NCBI RefSeq assembly: GCF_000365025.1
Contig: NZ_KB823011.1
Coordinates: forward strand, 186,001-250,000
Length of the DNA stretch: 64,000 nucleotides
From: Robiginitomaculum antarcticum DSM 21748
GTDB taxonomy: Bacteria > Pseudomonadota > Alphaproteobacteria > Caulobacterales > Maricaulaceae
Reading direction: 5' to 3'
The translations under genes were made by a program, and so were the position numbers. The first letter of the stretch is position 1, and the number at the start of each line of letters is the position of its first letter. Shown here piece after piece: positions 54,044 to 63,359 of this stretch. A model generated the notes under the pieces. It was given only the letters and a program-made list of their open reading frames with translations, was not told the origin of the DNA and did not search any database.

Positions 54044-55732
54044 TTACTCGGCCATTATCACTTTGCCGCCCAGCACCGTGGCGACAGGCTCGACGGACAG
54101 GATTTCCGCTTCATCAATCGTCATGATATCGCCGTTAAAGACGGTGAAGTCAGCAACTTTTCCGACTTCAATTGTTCCCAAATTATCCTCTTGAAATGAG
54201 GCATAGGCCGGCCAAGCGGTGAACATTTTAAGCGCATTCAGACGCGATACGGCTTCCTCGGGATACCAGCCTTCGCCGGTAAATCCATTTTGATCTTTGC
54301 GGGCGACGGCGGCGTAGAACTCAATGCGCGGATCGCCGCGCTCGACCGGTGCGTCGGAACCGCCCGCAACAATCGTACCGCTATTGATTAGGCTTTGCCA
54401 GCTATACCCGCCTTTCAGGCGTTCTATGCCGATGCGGGCAGGGGCGAAATGCAAATCACCAATCGCGTGGCTAGGCTGCATAGATGGAATGACGCCAATC
54501 GCCGCAAAGCGATCCAGATCGTCAAGGTTTAAAATTTGGGCATGTTCAACACGCCAGCGCGGATCAACCACGCGGCGTTCGCTTTCGGGAACCGCATTAA
54601 AGGCCTCTTCATACCAGTCGAGAACCAAACGATTACCGCGATCACCAATGGCATGGGTGCTAACCTGTACACCTTCACGCAGTGCCATTGTGTAAATTTC
54701 AAGCGCTTCGTCCTTGTCGAGCATGATCAAACCGCGATTTTGCGGGTCGTCATCATAGGGCTCGAGCAAAGCGGCGCCGCGCGAGCCGAGGGCCCCGTCG
54801 ACATAAAGTTTGATCGCGCGGGTCGTGACCAATTGGTCGTCCGCACGCGCGTCAGCAGACAGCACGTCAGGCGCGGAGCCGGTATAATCCATCGCATTAT
54901 AAATGCGCAGAGGCATTTGCCCCTCATCGGAAAGTCCGGTCATGATGGACACATCATCAGGGTCGGCGCTCATATTATGGATGCCGGTCCATCCATAATC
55001 GGCATAGACATCGCCTGCGCGGATATAGGCGGCGCGGCGGCGCTCCGGCGTTTCTGTCGGAATAATATCCGCGAGCAGGCCTTGCGCTGTGTCGATCAAC
55101 ATGCCTGTGGGCCGACCGTCAAGTCCACGCAGAATATCGCCGCCAAAGGGTGCCTGCATCTCGACTGTGATACCCGCCAGCTCCAGAGCTTTGGAATTGA
55201 CAACGCTGGCATGTCCGTCGGCGCGGCTCAGGATAATAGCGCGGTCCGTGCTGATTTGATCGAGATCTTCACGCGTCGGAAAGCGGTTTTCCGGCCAATG
55301 GGTTTCAATCCATCCGCGTCCCATGACAGGACTGTCTTCGGGGAGGGTGGCCATATGTGTTGTTGTGCGCCCGACTAAATCTGTGACGGACATTGTGCCC
55401 TCGAGATTAAGCGTAAGTTCCCGTTCCCCAATGCCGCGTAAATGGGCATGGGCATCGGTAAAGCCCGGATAAACATAACCCTTAAATATGGCGGATTGTG
55501 TTTTCTCGCGGCTATGTCCCGCGCAGGATAAATCAGTGCTGACGCATATGATTTTGCCGTCTGCCACCGCAATATCTCTCAAATCGGCTTGGGCGACATT
55601 GCCGGAATAGATCCCGTCTGCAGTGATATAAAGATCAGCAATGGGAAGTTTTTCAATGTCCTCCACGGCAACCTCAGAGGTGCAGGCGGAGAAGGTGATG
55701 GCAGCGCTAAAAAGCAGATAAGATAGTTTCAT
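54044..55732 (-). CDS. YtcJ-like amidohydrolase lipoprotein
   Basis: 562 aa with a lipobox (TFSACTS, Cys about 16). The amidohydrolase-3 pattern is clear: DIAVADGKII, GYVYPGFTDAHAHLRGIGE (HxH), GRGWIETHWPENRFPTREDLD, LYVDGALGSRGAALL, STHAIGDRG, VEHAQIL and GGSDAPVERGDPR. Expected to hydrolyse exocyclic amides or N-formyl groups; substrate unknown. Membrane-anchored in the periplasm, like the other peptidases of the window. Converges with yajQ. Confidence 0.9.
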   Translation of the reverse strand: MKLSYLLFSAAITFSACTSEVAVEDIEKLPIADLYITADGIYSGNVAQADLRDIAVADGKIICVSTDLSCAGHSREKTQSAIFKGYVYPGFTDAHAHLRGIGERELTLNLEGTMSVTDLVGRTTTHMATLPEDSPVMGRGWIETHWPENRFPTREDLDQISTDRAIILSRADGHASVVNSKALELAGITVEMQAPFGGDILRGLDGRPTGMLIDTAQGLLADIIPTETPERRRAAYIRAGDVYADYGWTGIHNMSADPDDVSIMTGLSDEGQMPLRIYNAMDYTGSAPDVLSADARADDQLVTTRAIKLYVDGALGSRGAALLEPYDDDPQNRGLIMLDKDEALEIYTMALREGVQVSTHAIGDRGNRLVLDWYEEAFNAVPESERRVVDPRWRVEHAQILNLDDLDRFAAIGVIPSMQPSHAIGDLHFAPARIGIERLKGGYSWQSLINSGTIVAGGSDAPVERGDPRIEFYAAVARKDQNGFTGEGWYPEEAVSRLNALKMFTAWPAYASFQEDNLGTIEVGKVADFTVFNGDIMTIDEAEILSVEPVATVLGGKVIMAE

Positions 55733-55779
55733 ACGGCCTTAATAGGCCCTGTTTTACTCCGGCGAAAGTCTTTTATAAT

Positions 55780-57930
55780 TTAAGCCGTCTGGATAACTTT
55801 TTCCGGAGTTTCTGAAAATACCGTATTAAACCCTGTCATCAATTCATTGAAATTCAGCGGTTTGGGAATGGCATAATTCATACCAATATTCTTGCATATC
55901 CGAACCTGTTGATAATCCGGGTCTGCTGTCAAGGCGATAATTTTGGTATCGGCATAGGGCGCGCCGCTATTTCTGATCGCTAAAGTAGCCTCAATGCCGT
56001 CCATAATCGGCATATGAATATCCATTAAAATGACATCAACATGGCGGGTTTTCAGAATTTCAATTGCGGCTTGTCCATCATCGGCAATTATCATTTCTGC
56101 AATTTTAGGCTCTAAGAGAGAACGCACGACCAGTTGATTAATCTGGTTGTCTTCAGCGACCAAAACGGTGAGGCGGCTAATATCGACATCCTTGTTAGCG
56201 TTACTATTGACGCTCGCAAATATCTGCGTTTTCTCAGACCTGTCTGAGGTATTCACGGGCGTATCACGCGTTTCTTGAGAGGCCGGGGGGTTCTTTTGCG
56301 CCTTTAGACTCTGACGCCGGATGTCTTCAGCGTCATCCATACTTACCCGCCTGACATCACCCGCGCGCGGCAGGGCGCGGCGTTCGCCTTCGCGGCGCTT
56401 TAGCGGCAACGTTAAAGCGAAAGTGGTCCCAATAGTGGGCTGGCTTTTAACCGAGACTTTACCGCCCATAACTTCGGACAAGCGCTTGACGATCGACATA
56501 CCCAGTCCGGTTCCGCCGTAATCCGCAGAGGTTTGGTCAGTCGCCTGCTGAAAGGGCGTGAATACGCCGCGCAATTGCTCGGGCGTCATACCGATGCCTG
56601 TGTCACGAATAGCGGTGACAAAATAAGGTAGGCCACTACGCTCTACAACTGTGCAGATGACATCGACCTGACCATTTTTTGTGAATTTGATCGCGTTAGA
56701 AAGGAGGTTGTTTAGGCATTGATGATAGCGTAGCGGATCAATGATTAGCGTGTCGGGAACGTTATCTGTAATACGTAAGGTCAGCTTGGTACCGTTACTA
56801 TTGGCTTTATCATCCCACAACGTCTTGATATTATGTAAGAGCGTACGGGGTGCAGTTAATTCCGGCATGACCTTGACCTTGTCGGCAGCAAGCTTGGCAT
56901 GATCGAGCGTATCATCCATTAGTTTAAGCAGCATATTGGCGCTGTCTCGAATAATACCCAACTGCTCTGAAATAGTCTCACCGGCCTCTGTCTGCAACAA
57001 GGCTTCGGTCATACCCAGAACACCATTCATTGGCGTGCGGATTTCGTGACTCATATTTGCCAGATATTCGTTTTGGGCCTTGTTCATCCGCTCGGCATCT
57101 TCAGCCCGGCGGCGCCAAGACTGCAATGACACGCGCTCTTCGGTCTGGTCGATAATAAAACAATTTACTCCGATAGGCTTTCCGGCTTCCGAAAAAATAG
57201 GAATGCCTATATTGCGCTGATAGACGACACCGGCCTTGTCGAGAACAACGCGGTAGCAGAAATCCATAACAGACTGGCTCTTAAATCCTTCACTCCAAAT
57301 TATCCGGATGCGGTCTACATCTTCCGGATGAAGAATCGACCATAATCCATCATTGTAAATCCGGGCCTTCTCACGGTCAGACAGGCGCGATAAAATTGAG
57401 TCACTGATAGTGAACTTATTGTCTTTAAAAGAATACTGCCAATATCCTGCTCCGGCCTGCACCATGGCCAGATCCATTAACTGTTCGCGCCGCTGCGTTT
57501 TTGTTATATCTTCAGTTAGGACAATTAAAACGCCATTTGACCCATAGGAGTGGCGTGTTTTGATGACGCGTCCATCCAAGGCAGTACGGCTAAATTCGGC
57601 GGTATCGCTTTCGTGAAGTGCTGATTTTGAGCGGATGTTATTCCACGTCTCTGCCAGGGTAATATCCGGACCGAAATCACCCCGCCGAATGGCATGCTCG
57701 ACAATATCTTTACCGCTGCGGCCGGGCAAATATAAATCTTGGGGCATATCATTATGACGCAGAGTAGCAGCGTTGTGGGCCAGGACGTTCAAATTTGGAT
57801 CAAAAATAACAACGCCGATGTCGAAGGACTCGCCTAAAGTCTTGATGAGGTCATCCAAAGTGACTTCGTTTTTTTTAGTTTTAACCGCTGTGTTCGACAC
57901 GTTTTTATCTAGTGGTACGTTTTCAGTCAT
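55780..57930 (-). CDS. Hybrid histidine kinase with PAS domains and receiver
   Basis: 716 aa from MTENVPLDKNV, preceded by AGGGAAGAG; a 25-codon extension upstream is rejected. Soluble, with no membrane helices. PAS-like domains occur at about 30-145 (FDIGVVIFDPNLNVLAHN) and 155-270 (WQYSFKDNKFTISDSILSRL). HisKA motif NEYLANMSHEIRTPMNGVLGM (phospho-His about 290), ATPase domain with NAIKFTKNG, DTGIGM and GGTGLGMSIVKRL, and receiver VLVAEDNQINQLVVRSLL with phosphoacceptor in DVILMDIHMPIMDG at the C-terminus. Signal and output are unknown; no partner Hpt or regulator is adjacent. Confidence 0.88.
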   Translation of the reverse strand: MTENVPLDKNVSNTAVKTKKNEVTLDDLIKTLGESFDIGVVIFDPNLNVLAHNAATLRHNDMPQDLYLPGRSGKDIVEHAIRRGDFGPDITLAETWNNIRSKSALHESDTAEFSRTALDGRVIKTRHSYGSNGVLIVLTEDITKTQRREQLMDLAMVQAGAGYWQYSFKDNKFTISDSILSRLSDREKARIYNDGLWSILHPEDVDRIRIIWSEGFKSQSVMDFCYRVVLDKAGVVYQRNIGIPIFSEAGKPIGVNCFIIDQTEERVSLQSWRRRAEDAERMNKAQNEYLANMSHEIRTPMNGVLGMTEALLQTEAGETISEQLGIIRDSANMLLKLMDDTLDHAKLAADKVKVMPELTAPRTLLHNIKTLWDDKANSNGTKLTLRITDNVPDTLIIDPLRYHQCLNNLLSNAIKFTKNGQVDVICTVVERSGLPYFVTAIRDTGIGMTPEQLRGVFTPFQQATDQTSADYGGTGLGMSIVKRLSEVMGGKVSVKSQPTIGTTFALTLPLKRREGERRALPRAGDVRRVSMDDAEDIRRQSLKAQKNPPASQETRDTPVNTSDRSEKTQIFASVNSNANKDVDISRLTVLVAEDNQINQLVVRSLLEPKIAEMIIADDGQAAIEILKTRHVDVILMDIHMPIMDGIEATLAIRNSGAPYADTKIIALTADPDYQQVRICKNIGMNYAIPKPLNFNELMTGFNTVFSETPEKVIQTA

Positions 57931-58188
57931 GCTCTTCCCTAACGCGTGCCCACACCGTTCCTTTTTGTGACACATAAAGGAAAAGAAACTGCTAACGAGA
58001 TCCAACAGGTGATGAGTGGCCTGAGCTTAATATCTTGCTCTAACTTATAAACGTATGAAGTGTTCTGGATTGAGTAAAAACACGAGAGGCTGCCGCGCTG
58101 TTTATATTAGCAAAGCTTAAAAAAGTATCACAGCAAACTGCTTCATAACGTACTTAATGTGATGCGATTATGTATGGTATAAGGAAAA

Positions 58189-58263
58189 TGGTGCCGCGAG
58201 GGAGAATTGAACTCCCGACCTCATCATTACCAATGATGCGCTCTACCCCTGAGCTACCGCGGC
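58189..58263 (-). tRNA. tRNA-Thr(GGT)
   Basis: The 75-nt cloverleaf includes an encoded CCA end. Acceptor GCCGCGG/TCGCGGC, D arm GCTC-AGGGGTA-GAGC, anticodon stem CATCA/TGATG around loop TTGGTAA (anticodon GGT), short variable region, and T arm GGGAG-TTCAATT-CTCCC. All stems pair, with one G-U in the acceptor. Decodes ACC/ACU threonine codons. Confidence 0.96.
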
Positions 58264-58366
58264 CCTGAACATATTAGGAAGAGGGCAGGCCATTAGCGCA
58301 AAGCTCTGCACTTGAAAAGCCCTCAATTGTTGACGCGCTGCACATTGCGGGCCTAGGACAAAGGCT

Positions 58367-58489
58367 ATGAGCGATAATGATAAAACAACTGATAAAAAAG
58401 AGGCCGAGCGGCAGCGCAAAGCCAAGGCCCTGCGCGATAATTTACGCCGCCGTAAACAGGCGACTCGCAAAACGCCGCCGCCTGCATAG
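58367..58489 (+). CDS. Small basic conserved protein upstream of murA
   Basis: 40 aa: it starts MSDNDKTTDKKEAERQRK and has AKALRDNLRRRKQATR. Very rich in Lys/Arg/Glu and probably one helix. The motif ALRxNLRRRK matches a short protein that lies just upstream of murA in many Alphaproteobacteria, which is the main support for calling it real. Start ATG follows AAAGG. Function unknown; could be a nucleic-acid or ribosome-associated peptide. Confidence 0.7.
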   Translation: MSDNDKTTDKKEAERQRKAKALRDNLRRRKQATRKTPPPA

Positions 58490-58598
58490 CGCTCATCGTA
58501 AATATGCGGTCATAAAAACGTACAGTTTCCACCTTCTTTTTGCCGCTTGAATTCGCCACACTGGCTTTGTGATTCTCAATAAATAAAGGCTGCCGACA

Positions 58599-59864
58599 AT
58601 GGATAAAATCGTAATTACAGGCGGCCGCGCGCTTAAGGGCGAGATTGAAATTAGCGGGGCTAAAAACTCCGCTATCAAGCTTATGGCGCTGTGTCTTCTC
58701 ACCGATGAGCCACTTGAGCTAACCAATATGCCTGACCTGATGGATACGCGATCCATGGCTCAATTGCTTGAGCATCTGGGCGTTAAGCATGCGCGTGGTC
58801 CTGGCGCGCGCATGACATTGCATGCTCCCGATCTGGCCCATACCGAAGCGCCCTATGATCTGGTGCGTAAAATGCGCGCTTCATTTAATGTTCTCGGGCC
58901 GATACTGTCGCGCGAGCACAAAGCGCGCGTTTCGCTGCCCGGCGGCTGCGCGATCGGCGCGCGTCCCGTGGATTTGCACCTCAAAGCCATGGAGAGCCTG
59001 GGCGCGAAAATAGACCTTGTGGACGGCTATGTCGTGGCAACCGCTAAAGGCGGGCTTAAAGGCGCGGAGATCACTTTCCCGTTCGTCTCTGTCGGGGCGA
59101 CAGAACACACAATGATGGCGGCCGTTTTGGCTAAAGGCGAAACTGTTTTATATAACGCCGCGCGCGAGCCTGAAATTATTGATCTGGCCAACTGCCTGAA
59201 CGCGATGGGCGCGCAAATCGTCGGCGCAGGGCGTTCAGAAATCCGTATTAACGGCGTCGACAAGCTGTCGGGCGTAAGCCATGCCGTTGTGCCGGACCGT
59301 ATCGAAGCGGGCACATATGCGCTGGCCGCCGCGACCACAGGTGGCAAAGTCCGACTGGCCAATGTGCGCTCCGACCATTTGGGCGCGCTATGGCCGCTGA
59401 TTGCACAGGCGGGCGCCAAAGTCACAATGGATGAGACCGGCGTTGTGATCGAGCGTAACCCCAAGTCGCGTCTGCGTCCCGTTGATGTTGAGACGCAGGC
59501 CTATCCGGGCTTTCCGACTGATTTACAGGCGCAATTTATGGCTATGTGCTGTTTGGCCGATGGCGTGTCGATCATCCGCGAGAATATTTTTGAAAACCGC
59601 TTCATGCACTGCCCCGAGCTTATCCGACTGGGCGCGAACATAAAAGTTACAGGACGCGAAGCCATTGTGCGCGGCGTGAAAGAGCTTCGCGGCGCGCCGG
59701 TTATGGCCACCGATCTGCGCGCCTCGGCCTCTCTGATTGCAGCAGGCCTCGCGGCGCACGGCGAAACCTCGATCAGCCGCGTCTATCATTTAGATCGCGG
59801 TTTTGAACATATCGAGGTGAAACTTGGGAATTGCGGTGCTAGGATCAAACGGATGAAGGAATAG
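58599..59864 (+). CDS. murA: UDP-N-acetylglucosamine 1-carboxyvinyltransferase
   Basis: 421 aa, the first committed step of peptidoglycan synthesis: PEP plus UDP-GlcNAc gives enolpyruvyl-UDP-GlcNAc. [13 protein letters not shown] (Lys-Asn pair at the active site), the fosfomycin-target cysteine in [15 protein letters not shown] (about residue 117), [15 protein letters not shown] and the C-terminal [14 protein letters not shown]. Standard length. First gene of the conserved cell-envelope/translation block. Confidence 0.97.
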   Translation: MDKIVITGGRALKGEIEISGAKNSAIKLMALCLLTDEPLELTNMPDLMDTRSMAQLLEHLGVKHARGPGARMTLHAPDLAHTEAPYDLVRKMRASFNVLGPILSREHKARVSLPGGCAIGARPVDLHLKAMESLGAKIDLVDGYVVATAKGGLKGAEITFPFVSVGATEHTMMAAVLAKGETVLYNAAREPEIIDLANCLNAMGAQIVGAGRSEIRINGVDKLSGVSHAVVPDRIEAGTYALAAATTGGKVRLANVRSDHLGALWPLIAQAGAKVTMDETGVVIERNPKSRLRPVDVETQAYPGFPTDLQAQFMAMCCLADGVSIIRENIFENRFMHCPELIRLGANIKVTGREAIVRGVKELRGAPVMATDLRASASLIAAGLAAHGETSISRVYHLDRGFEHIEVKLGNCGARIKRMKE

Positions 59865-59873
59865 GGGCCCGTT

Positions 59874-60311
59874 ATGGCACAAAATGATCGTCTGAGATTA
59901 CAGGCAATGGACGAACGCGATCTCGTTGTGGTTTCAGCTGCGTTACAAGATGGCATCGCTCAGGTCGGTGACATCAAATTTGATCGAAAAGCCCGGAGTT
60001 TCTCACTTATCTTTGCCCGCTTTCGCTGGGAAAAGTCCGACTACGGCAAAGGTGAGCGCATCGGTGCGGCTTTGCGTATAGACGGCGTATTAAATGTGCG
60101 TTCGCGCGGTATAGACCGCAGTAATCCCGAGGCCCGCGCTGTGCTGTTGTCTATGGAATTTACCGCAGGCAACACCGCGCCCGAAGGTTTGCTCACCCTT
60201 ACATTTGCAGGCGATGGCGAAATCGCGCTCGAGGTTGAGGCGCTGGACGTCATGCTCGTTGACGTTACGCCATCGCGCGGCGCGGGCGTCAGGCCAGATC
60301 ACGATACATGA
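59874..60311 (+). CDS. DUF2948 family protein
   Basis: 145 aa. LRLQAMDERDLVVVSAALQDGIAQVGDIKFDRKARSFSLIFARFRWE and the C-terminal GDGEIALEVEALDVMLVDV are the DUF2948 pattern, a protein seen almost only next to murA in Alphaproteobacteria. It overlaps the next gene by 4 bp. Function unknown. Confidence 0.85.
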   Translation: MAQNDRLRLQAMDERDLVVVSAALQDGIAQVGDIKFDRKARSFSLIFARFRWEKSDYGKGERIGAALRIDGVLNVRSRGIDRSNPEARAVLLSMEFTAGNTAPEGLLTLTFAGDGEIALEVEALDVMLVDVTPSRGAGVRPDHDT

Positions 60312-60799
60312 TCGAAACGCGGATCATCGCCGAATTGGTTATTGATAATGATAGCCTCCCGCCCAGCAGTCCGGAAATGGTGCATGAGCGGCGCGTGGCG
60401 ATATTCGACATTCTCGAAGAAAATGAATTTGCGCTCATTGACGGTCCCGAAGGGCCTTACAGGGTCGATCTGGGCATGATTGAGAAGCGTTTAAAGCTGG
60501 GCGTGTCTCATATTGACGGCGCGCCAATCAAAGATGTTATGGTGTCGATGACCGCTTTTCGCCGCGTCATCAAAGACTATTTTATGATCTGCGAGAGCTA
60601 TCATAACGCCATTCGCACAGCTATGCCGGCGCAGATTGAAGCTATCGATATGGGCCGCCGGGGGCTTCATAATGAAGGCTCACGCATGCTCTCAGACGCA
60701 CTGCGCCAACATGCTGAAATTGATTTCCAAACCTCGCGCCGCTTATTCACGCTGATTTGCGCGCTGCACCGACGGCCAAAACGGGATGTCATGTCATGA
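60308..60799 (+). CDS. UPF0262 family protein
   Basis: 163 aa. SPEMVHERRVAIFDILEENEF, GPYRVDLGMIEKRL, SMTAFRRVIKDYFMICESYHNAIRTA and GRRGLHNEGSRMLSDALR follow UPF0262 closely. Its usual neighbours (hisD before, LMW phosphatase and infA after) hold except that hisD is absent. Start overlaps DUF2948 (ATGA), stop overlaps the phosphatase ATG. Function unknown. Confidence 0.9.
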   Translation: MIETRIIAELVIDNDSLPPSSPEMVHERRVAIFDILEENEFALIDGPEGPYRVDLGMIEKRLKLGVSHIDGAPIKDVMVSMTAFRRVIKDYFMICESYHNAIRTAMPAQIEAIDMGRRGLHNEGSRMLSDALRQHAEIDFQTSRRLFTLICALHRRPKRDVMS

Positions 60800-61227
60800 A
60801 AAAGCCGCCAAGTTCTATCTTATTCATTTGCCAGCTCAATTCTATCCGCTCGCCTATGGCAGAAGCCCTGATGCGAAAGCATTATGGCGCGCGTAGTTTT
60901 GCTGATAGCTGCGGTGTTTATGCCGGAGATCTGGATGACTTCATGGTCTCAGTGCTGGCCGAGCAAGGCATGGATATGTCCGGCCACGAAGCGCAAAGCC
61001 TGGCGCAGCTTCAGGATTCAAATTTTGACGCCGTGATCGCTTTTACGCCAAACGCCTTTGAGGCGGCGAAAACTGTGTTCGAAGATACAGAGACGAAGGT
61101 GACCCATTGGCCGATGCCGGATCCGACACAAGGTTCGCTGGACGTGCGTGCGCTTATGGACAATTACCGCAGTGTGCGTGAAATGATTAAATCACGTCTC
61201 GTCGAGGCTTTTGGCCCGCCAGATTAA
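60796..61227 (+). CDS. Low-molecular-weight phosphatase / arsenate-reductase-fold protein
   Basis: 143 aa from MKKPPSSILFICQLNSIRSPMAEAL, where ATGA overlaps the UPF0262 stop. The CX5R loop is CQLNSIRS, and the general-acid loop is MPDPTQGSLDVR near residue 112, as in LMW phosphatases. No arsenic genes are nearby, so phosphotyrosine or small phosphate ester turnover is more likely than arsenate reduction. The loop QLNSI differs from the classical xGNxC. Confidence 0.82.
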   Translation: MKKPPSSILFICQLNSIRSPMAEALMRKHYGARSFADSCGVYAGDLDDFMVSVLAEQGMDMSGHEAQSLAQLQDSNFDAVIAFTPNAFEAAKTVFEDTETKVTHWPMPDPTQGSLDVRALMDNYRSVREMIKSRLVEAFGPPD

Positions 61228-61347
61228 GTTTAAACTCTTGAGCTGTAGCTGGTAAAACACATAATAAAACTGGCATTTGGCTGATTAATAACTATATCCA
61301 TTTCGAAGCGGCCTCTTTTGGGCCGTAAATTACGACAAGGAGCCATT

Positions 61348-61569
61348 TTGGCGAAAGAAGACTTATTAGAATTTGAAGGTGAAGTTATGGAACTTCTCCC
61401 GAATGCAACGTTCCGCGTGCGGTTACTGACCAATGATCATGAGATTATTGCCCATACCGCCGGGCGTATGCGTAAAAACCGTATTCGCGTATTGGCCGGT
61501 GACAAAGTCACCGTCGAAATGACGCCCTATGATCTGTCCAAGGGACGGATCACTTACCGCTTTAAATAA
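61348..61569 (+). CDS. infA: Translation initiation factor IF-1
   Basis: 73 aa from a TTG start, preceded by AAGGAG at 61337-61342; another upstream TTG frame would add ten residues without homology. [52 protein letters not shown] and [16 protein letters not shown] are the full OB-fold. It binds the 30S A site during initiation. No ATG lies near, so TTG is probably the real codon. Confidence 0.93.
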   Translation: MAKEDLLEFEGEVMELLPNATFRVRLLTNDHEIIAHTAGRMRKNRIRVLAGDKVTVEMTPYDLSKGRITYRFK

Positions 61570-61585
61570 ACGCGCCCGCGCGGCT

Positions 61586-62155
61586 ATGACAGTCTCCCTT
61601 GTTCTAGCCAGCGCGTCCCCGCGGCGAAAGTCGCTGCTCGCGCAAATCGGCATTATGCCGGACGTCATAACCCCCTCAGATATAGACGAAACGCCGGCCG
61701 GCGAAGAGCTGCCGCGCCCTCATGCGCTGCGGCTTGCAGAGCAAAAGGCGCTTGCGGTTCATGTAGCAGGGCAATTTACCTTGTCGGCAGATACGGTTGT
61801 CGGCGTTGGACGTCGGATTTTGCCTAAGACTACAGACGAAGCCGCCGCCCGGGCCTGTCTGCAGCTGATGAGCGGACGGACGCACCATGTTTATACCGGC
61901 GTGTGCTTAATCGGGCCGGATGGCGCTAAGAGCGTCAAAGTTTCGGACACTAAAGTTAAAGTGAAACGCCTGACTGACGGCGAAATTGAACGCTATATCG
62001 CGACCAAAGAGTGGGATGGTAAAGCGGGCGGCTACGCCATTCAAGGTCAGTTTGAAGCGTATATTTCCTCTATTCAAGGCAGCTATTCCGGCGTCGTCGG
62101 ATTGCCGCTTCACACCGTGCAAAATATGCTATCCGGCATGGGGTATAGCAAATGA
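61586..62155 (+). CDS. maf: Maf family nucleoside-triphosphate pyrophosphatase
   Basis: 189 aa from MTVSLVLASASPRRKSLL. SASPRR phosphate motif, LAEQKALAV, SADTVV, and the GKAGGYAIQGQFEAYISSIQGSYSGVVGLPL box. Degrades non-canonical nucleotides (dTTP/UTP or m7GTP subfamilies). 16 bp after infA and overlapping the RNase gene start (ATGA). Confidence 0.94.
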   Translation: MTVSLVLASASPRRKSLLAQIGIMPDVITPSDIDETPAGEELPRPHALRLAEQKALAVHVAGQFTLSADTVVGVGRRILPKTTDEAAARACLQLMSGRTHHVYTGVCLIGPDGAKSVKVSDTKVKVKRLTDGEIERYIATKEWDGKAGGYAIQGQFEAYISSIQGSYSGVVGLPLHTVQNMLSGMGYSK

Positions 62156-63165
62156 TTATCCAGCGTGAGCGCCGTATTGGCGAGATCCGATACGCCCTTG
62201 TCAAAGGTAAAGCCGGCGCGGTCGAATACCATCTTTTCCGTGACAGCCAGGCGGGTTACCCGCGCGCAGGTGATATATTTAATGCGCGCGTAACCACACT
62301 GGATAAATCACTCTCCGCAGCCTTTCTGGATTTAGGGTTTGGTCCTGCGGGATTTTTAAACTTCACTCTTGCGACAAATGCCCCCCGGCTTCGCGAAGGC
62401 ATGATGATCCGCGCCGAGATTTTGCGTGAAGCGGAGGCTGAAAAGGGCCCCGTTGTCAAATTCACCGGCAGGTCTGACGCTGATAAGACCGGACGCATTT
62501 CAGGGACTTCCGTTGAGGATGAACTCATTGCGCGCTATCCCAATGCCAAAATCACAGATACGGTCATTGAGGGCTTTGATATATCGCGTGAGCGTGAATT
62601 TGCGATTTCGCAGGGCGGGACTTTGACGATTGAGCCGACCCGCGCCGTCACCGCCATTGACGTTGATACCAATACGGGCGGACAAAAACGTGATGTCGCT
62701 ATCGCCGCAGCCAAAAGCGCGGCGCGGCTTGTGCGGCTATTTAATATTGGCGGACTGATTTTAATCGATTTTCCCGGTCTTCGCAAAAAAAATGAACGGG
62801 ATCAGAGCTGGAAAGCACTGTCTACGGCGCTGGATAATGATCCGGCGACGACGAAAATTGCGCCTATGTCGCGTTTCGGGACAGTTGAGTTCACACGTCA
62901 AAAATCTGGACAGAGCCTGATACAAATGCAGCTGGATCGTTTCGGACAGCTTACACCGGAAACTTTGGCCTTGGACGGGCTTAACCGCCTTATCCGCGAA
63001 AGCCGCGTGCATGGCGGCGCCCAGCTGACCCTTTATTTGCCGCAGGCGGCGATGGACTGGCTGTCGAAAAATGAGATTGACTGGAATGATGCTGTGACGG
63101 AACGTATTGGCGCGCGGTTTCGTTTAGAACTCGGCCCCGCCATAGATATAGCCTCGGATCGATAA
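62152..63165 (+). CDS. Ribonuclease E/G family protein (short form)
   Basis: 337 aa, shorter than RNase G (~490). RIGEIRYALVKGKAGAVEYHLFRD, an S1-like segment (DIFNARVTTLDKSLSAAFLDLGFGPAGFLNF) and the catalytic core ITDTVIEGFDISREREFAISQGGTLTIEPTRAVTAIDVDTNTGG with Asp-Asp metal site (AIDVDT; later ILIDFPGLR). No C-terminal zinc or degradosome tail. In Alphaproteobacteria this short gene sits between maf and yacG; a housekeeping RNA maturation role is inferred. Confidence 0.88.
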   Translation: MIIQRERRIGEIRYALVKGKAGAVEYHLFRDSQAGYPRAGDIFNARVTTLDKSLSAAFLDLGFGPAGFLNFTLATNAPRLREGMMIRAEILREAEAEKGPVVKFTGRSDADKTGRISGTSVEDELIARYPNAKITDTVIEGFDISREREFAISQGGTLTIEPTRAVTAIDVDTNTGGQKRDVAIAAAKSAARLVRLFNIGGLILIDFPGLRKKNERDQSWKALSTALDNDPATTKIAPMSRFGTVEFTRQKSGQSLIQMQLDRFGQLTPETLALDGLNRLIRESRVHGGAQLTLYLPQAAMDWLSKNEIDWNDAVTERIGARFRLELGPAIDIASDR

Positions 63166-63359
63166 TGACTGAAAACGCCGCCAAATGTCCTGTTTGCAAA
63201 AACCCTGCCCATGAGGCTTTTGCGCCATTTTGCTCGAAACGCTGCGCCGATGTGGATTTGCATCGCTGGATGAGCGGGCGTTATGCTATTAAAGGTCAAG
63301 ACGGTGAAGCCGCCATTCCGGCAAATGATACGGGTAAGAATACTGACTTTACAGAATAA
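63165..63359 (+). CDS. yacG: DNA gyrase inhibitor / zinc protein YacG
   Basis: 64 aa. CPVCKNPAHEAFAPFCSKRCADVDLHRWMSGRYAI gives the four zinc cysteines and the conserved RYxI-type helix; the tail is acidic and disordered. E. coli YacG binds GyrB and inhibits gyrase. Start overlaps the RNase stop as TAATG; the end overlaps the convergent GDPD gene by 11 bp. Confidence 0.92.
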   Translation: MTENAAKCPVCKNPAHEAFAPFCSKRCADVDLHRWMSGRYAIKGQDGEAAIPANDTGKNTDFTE

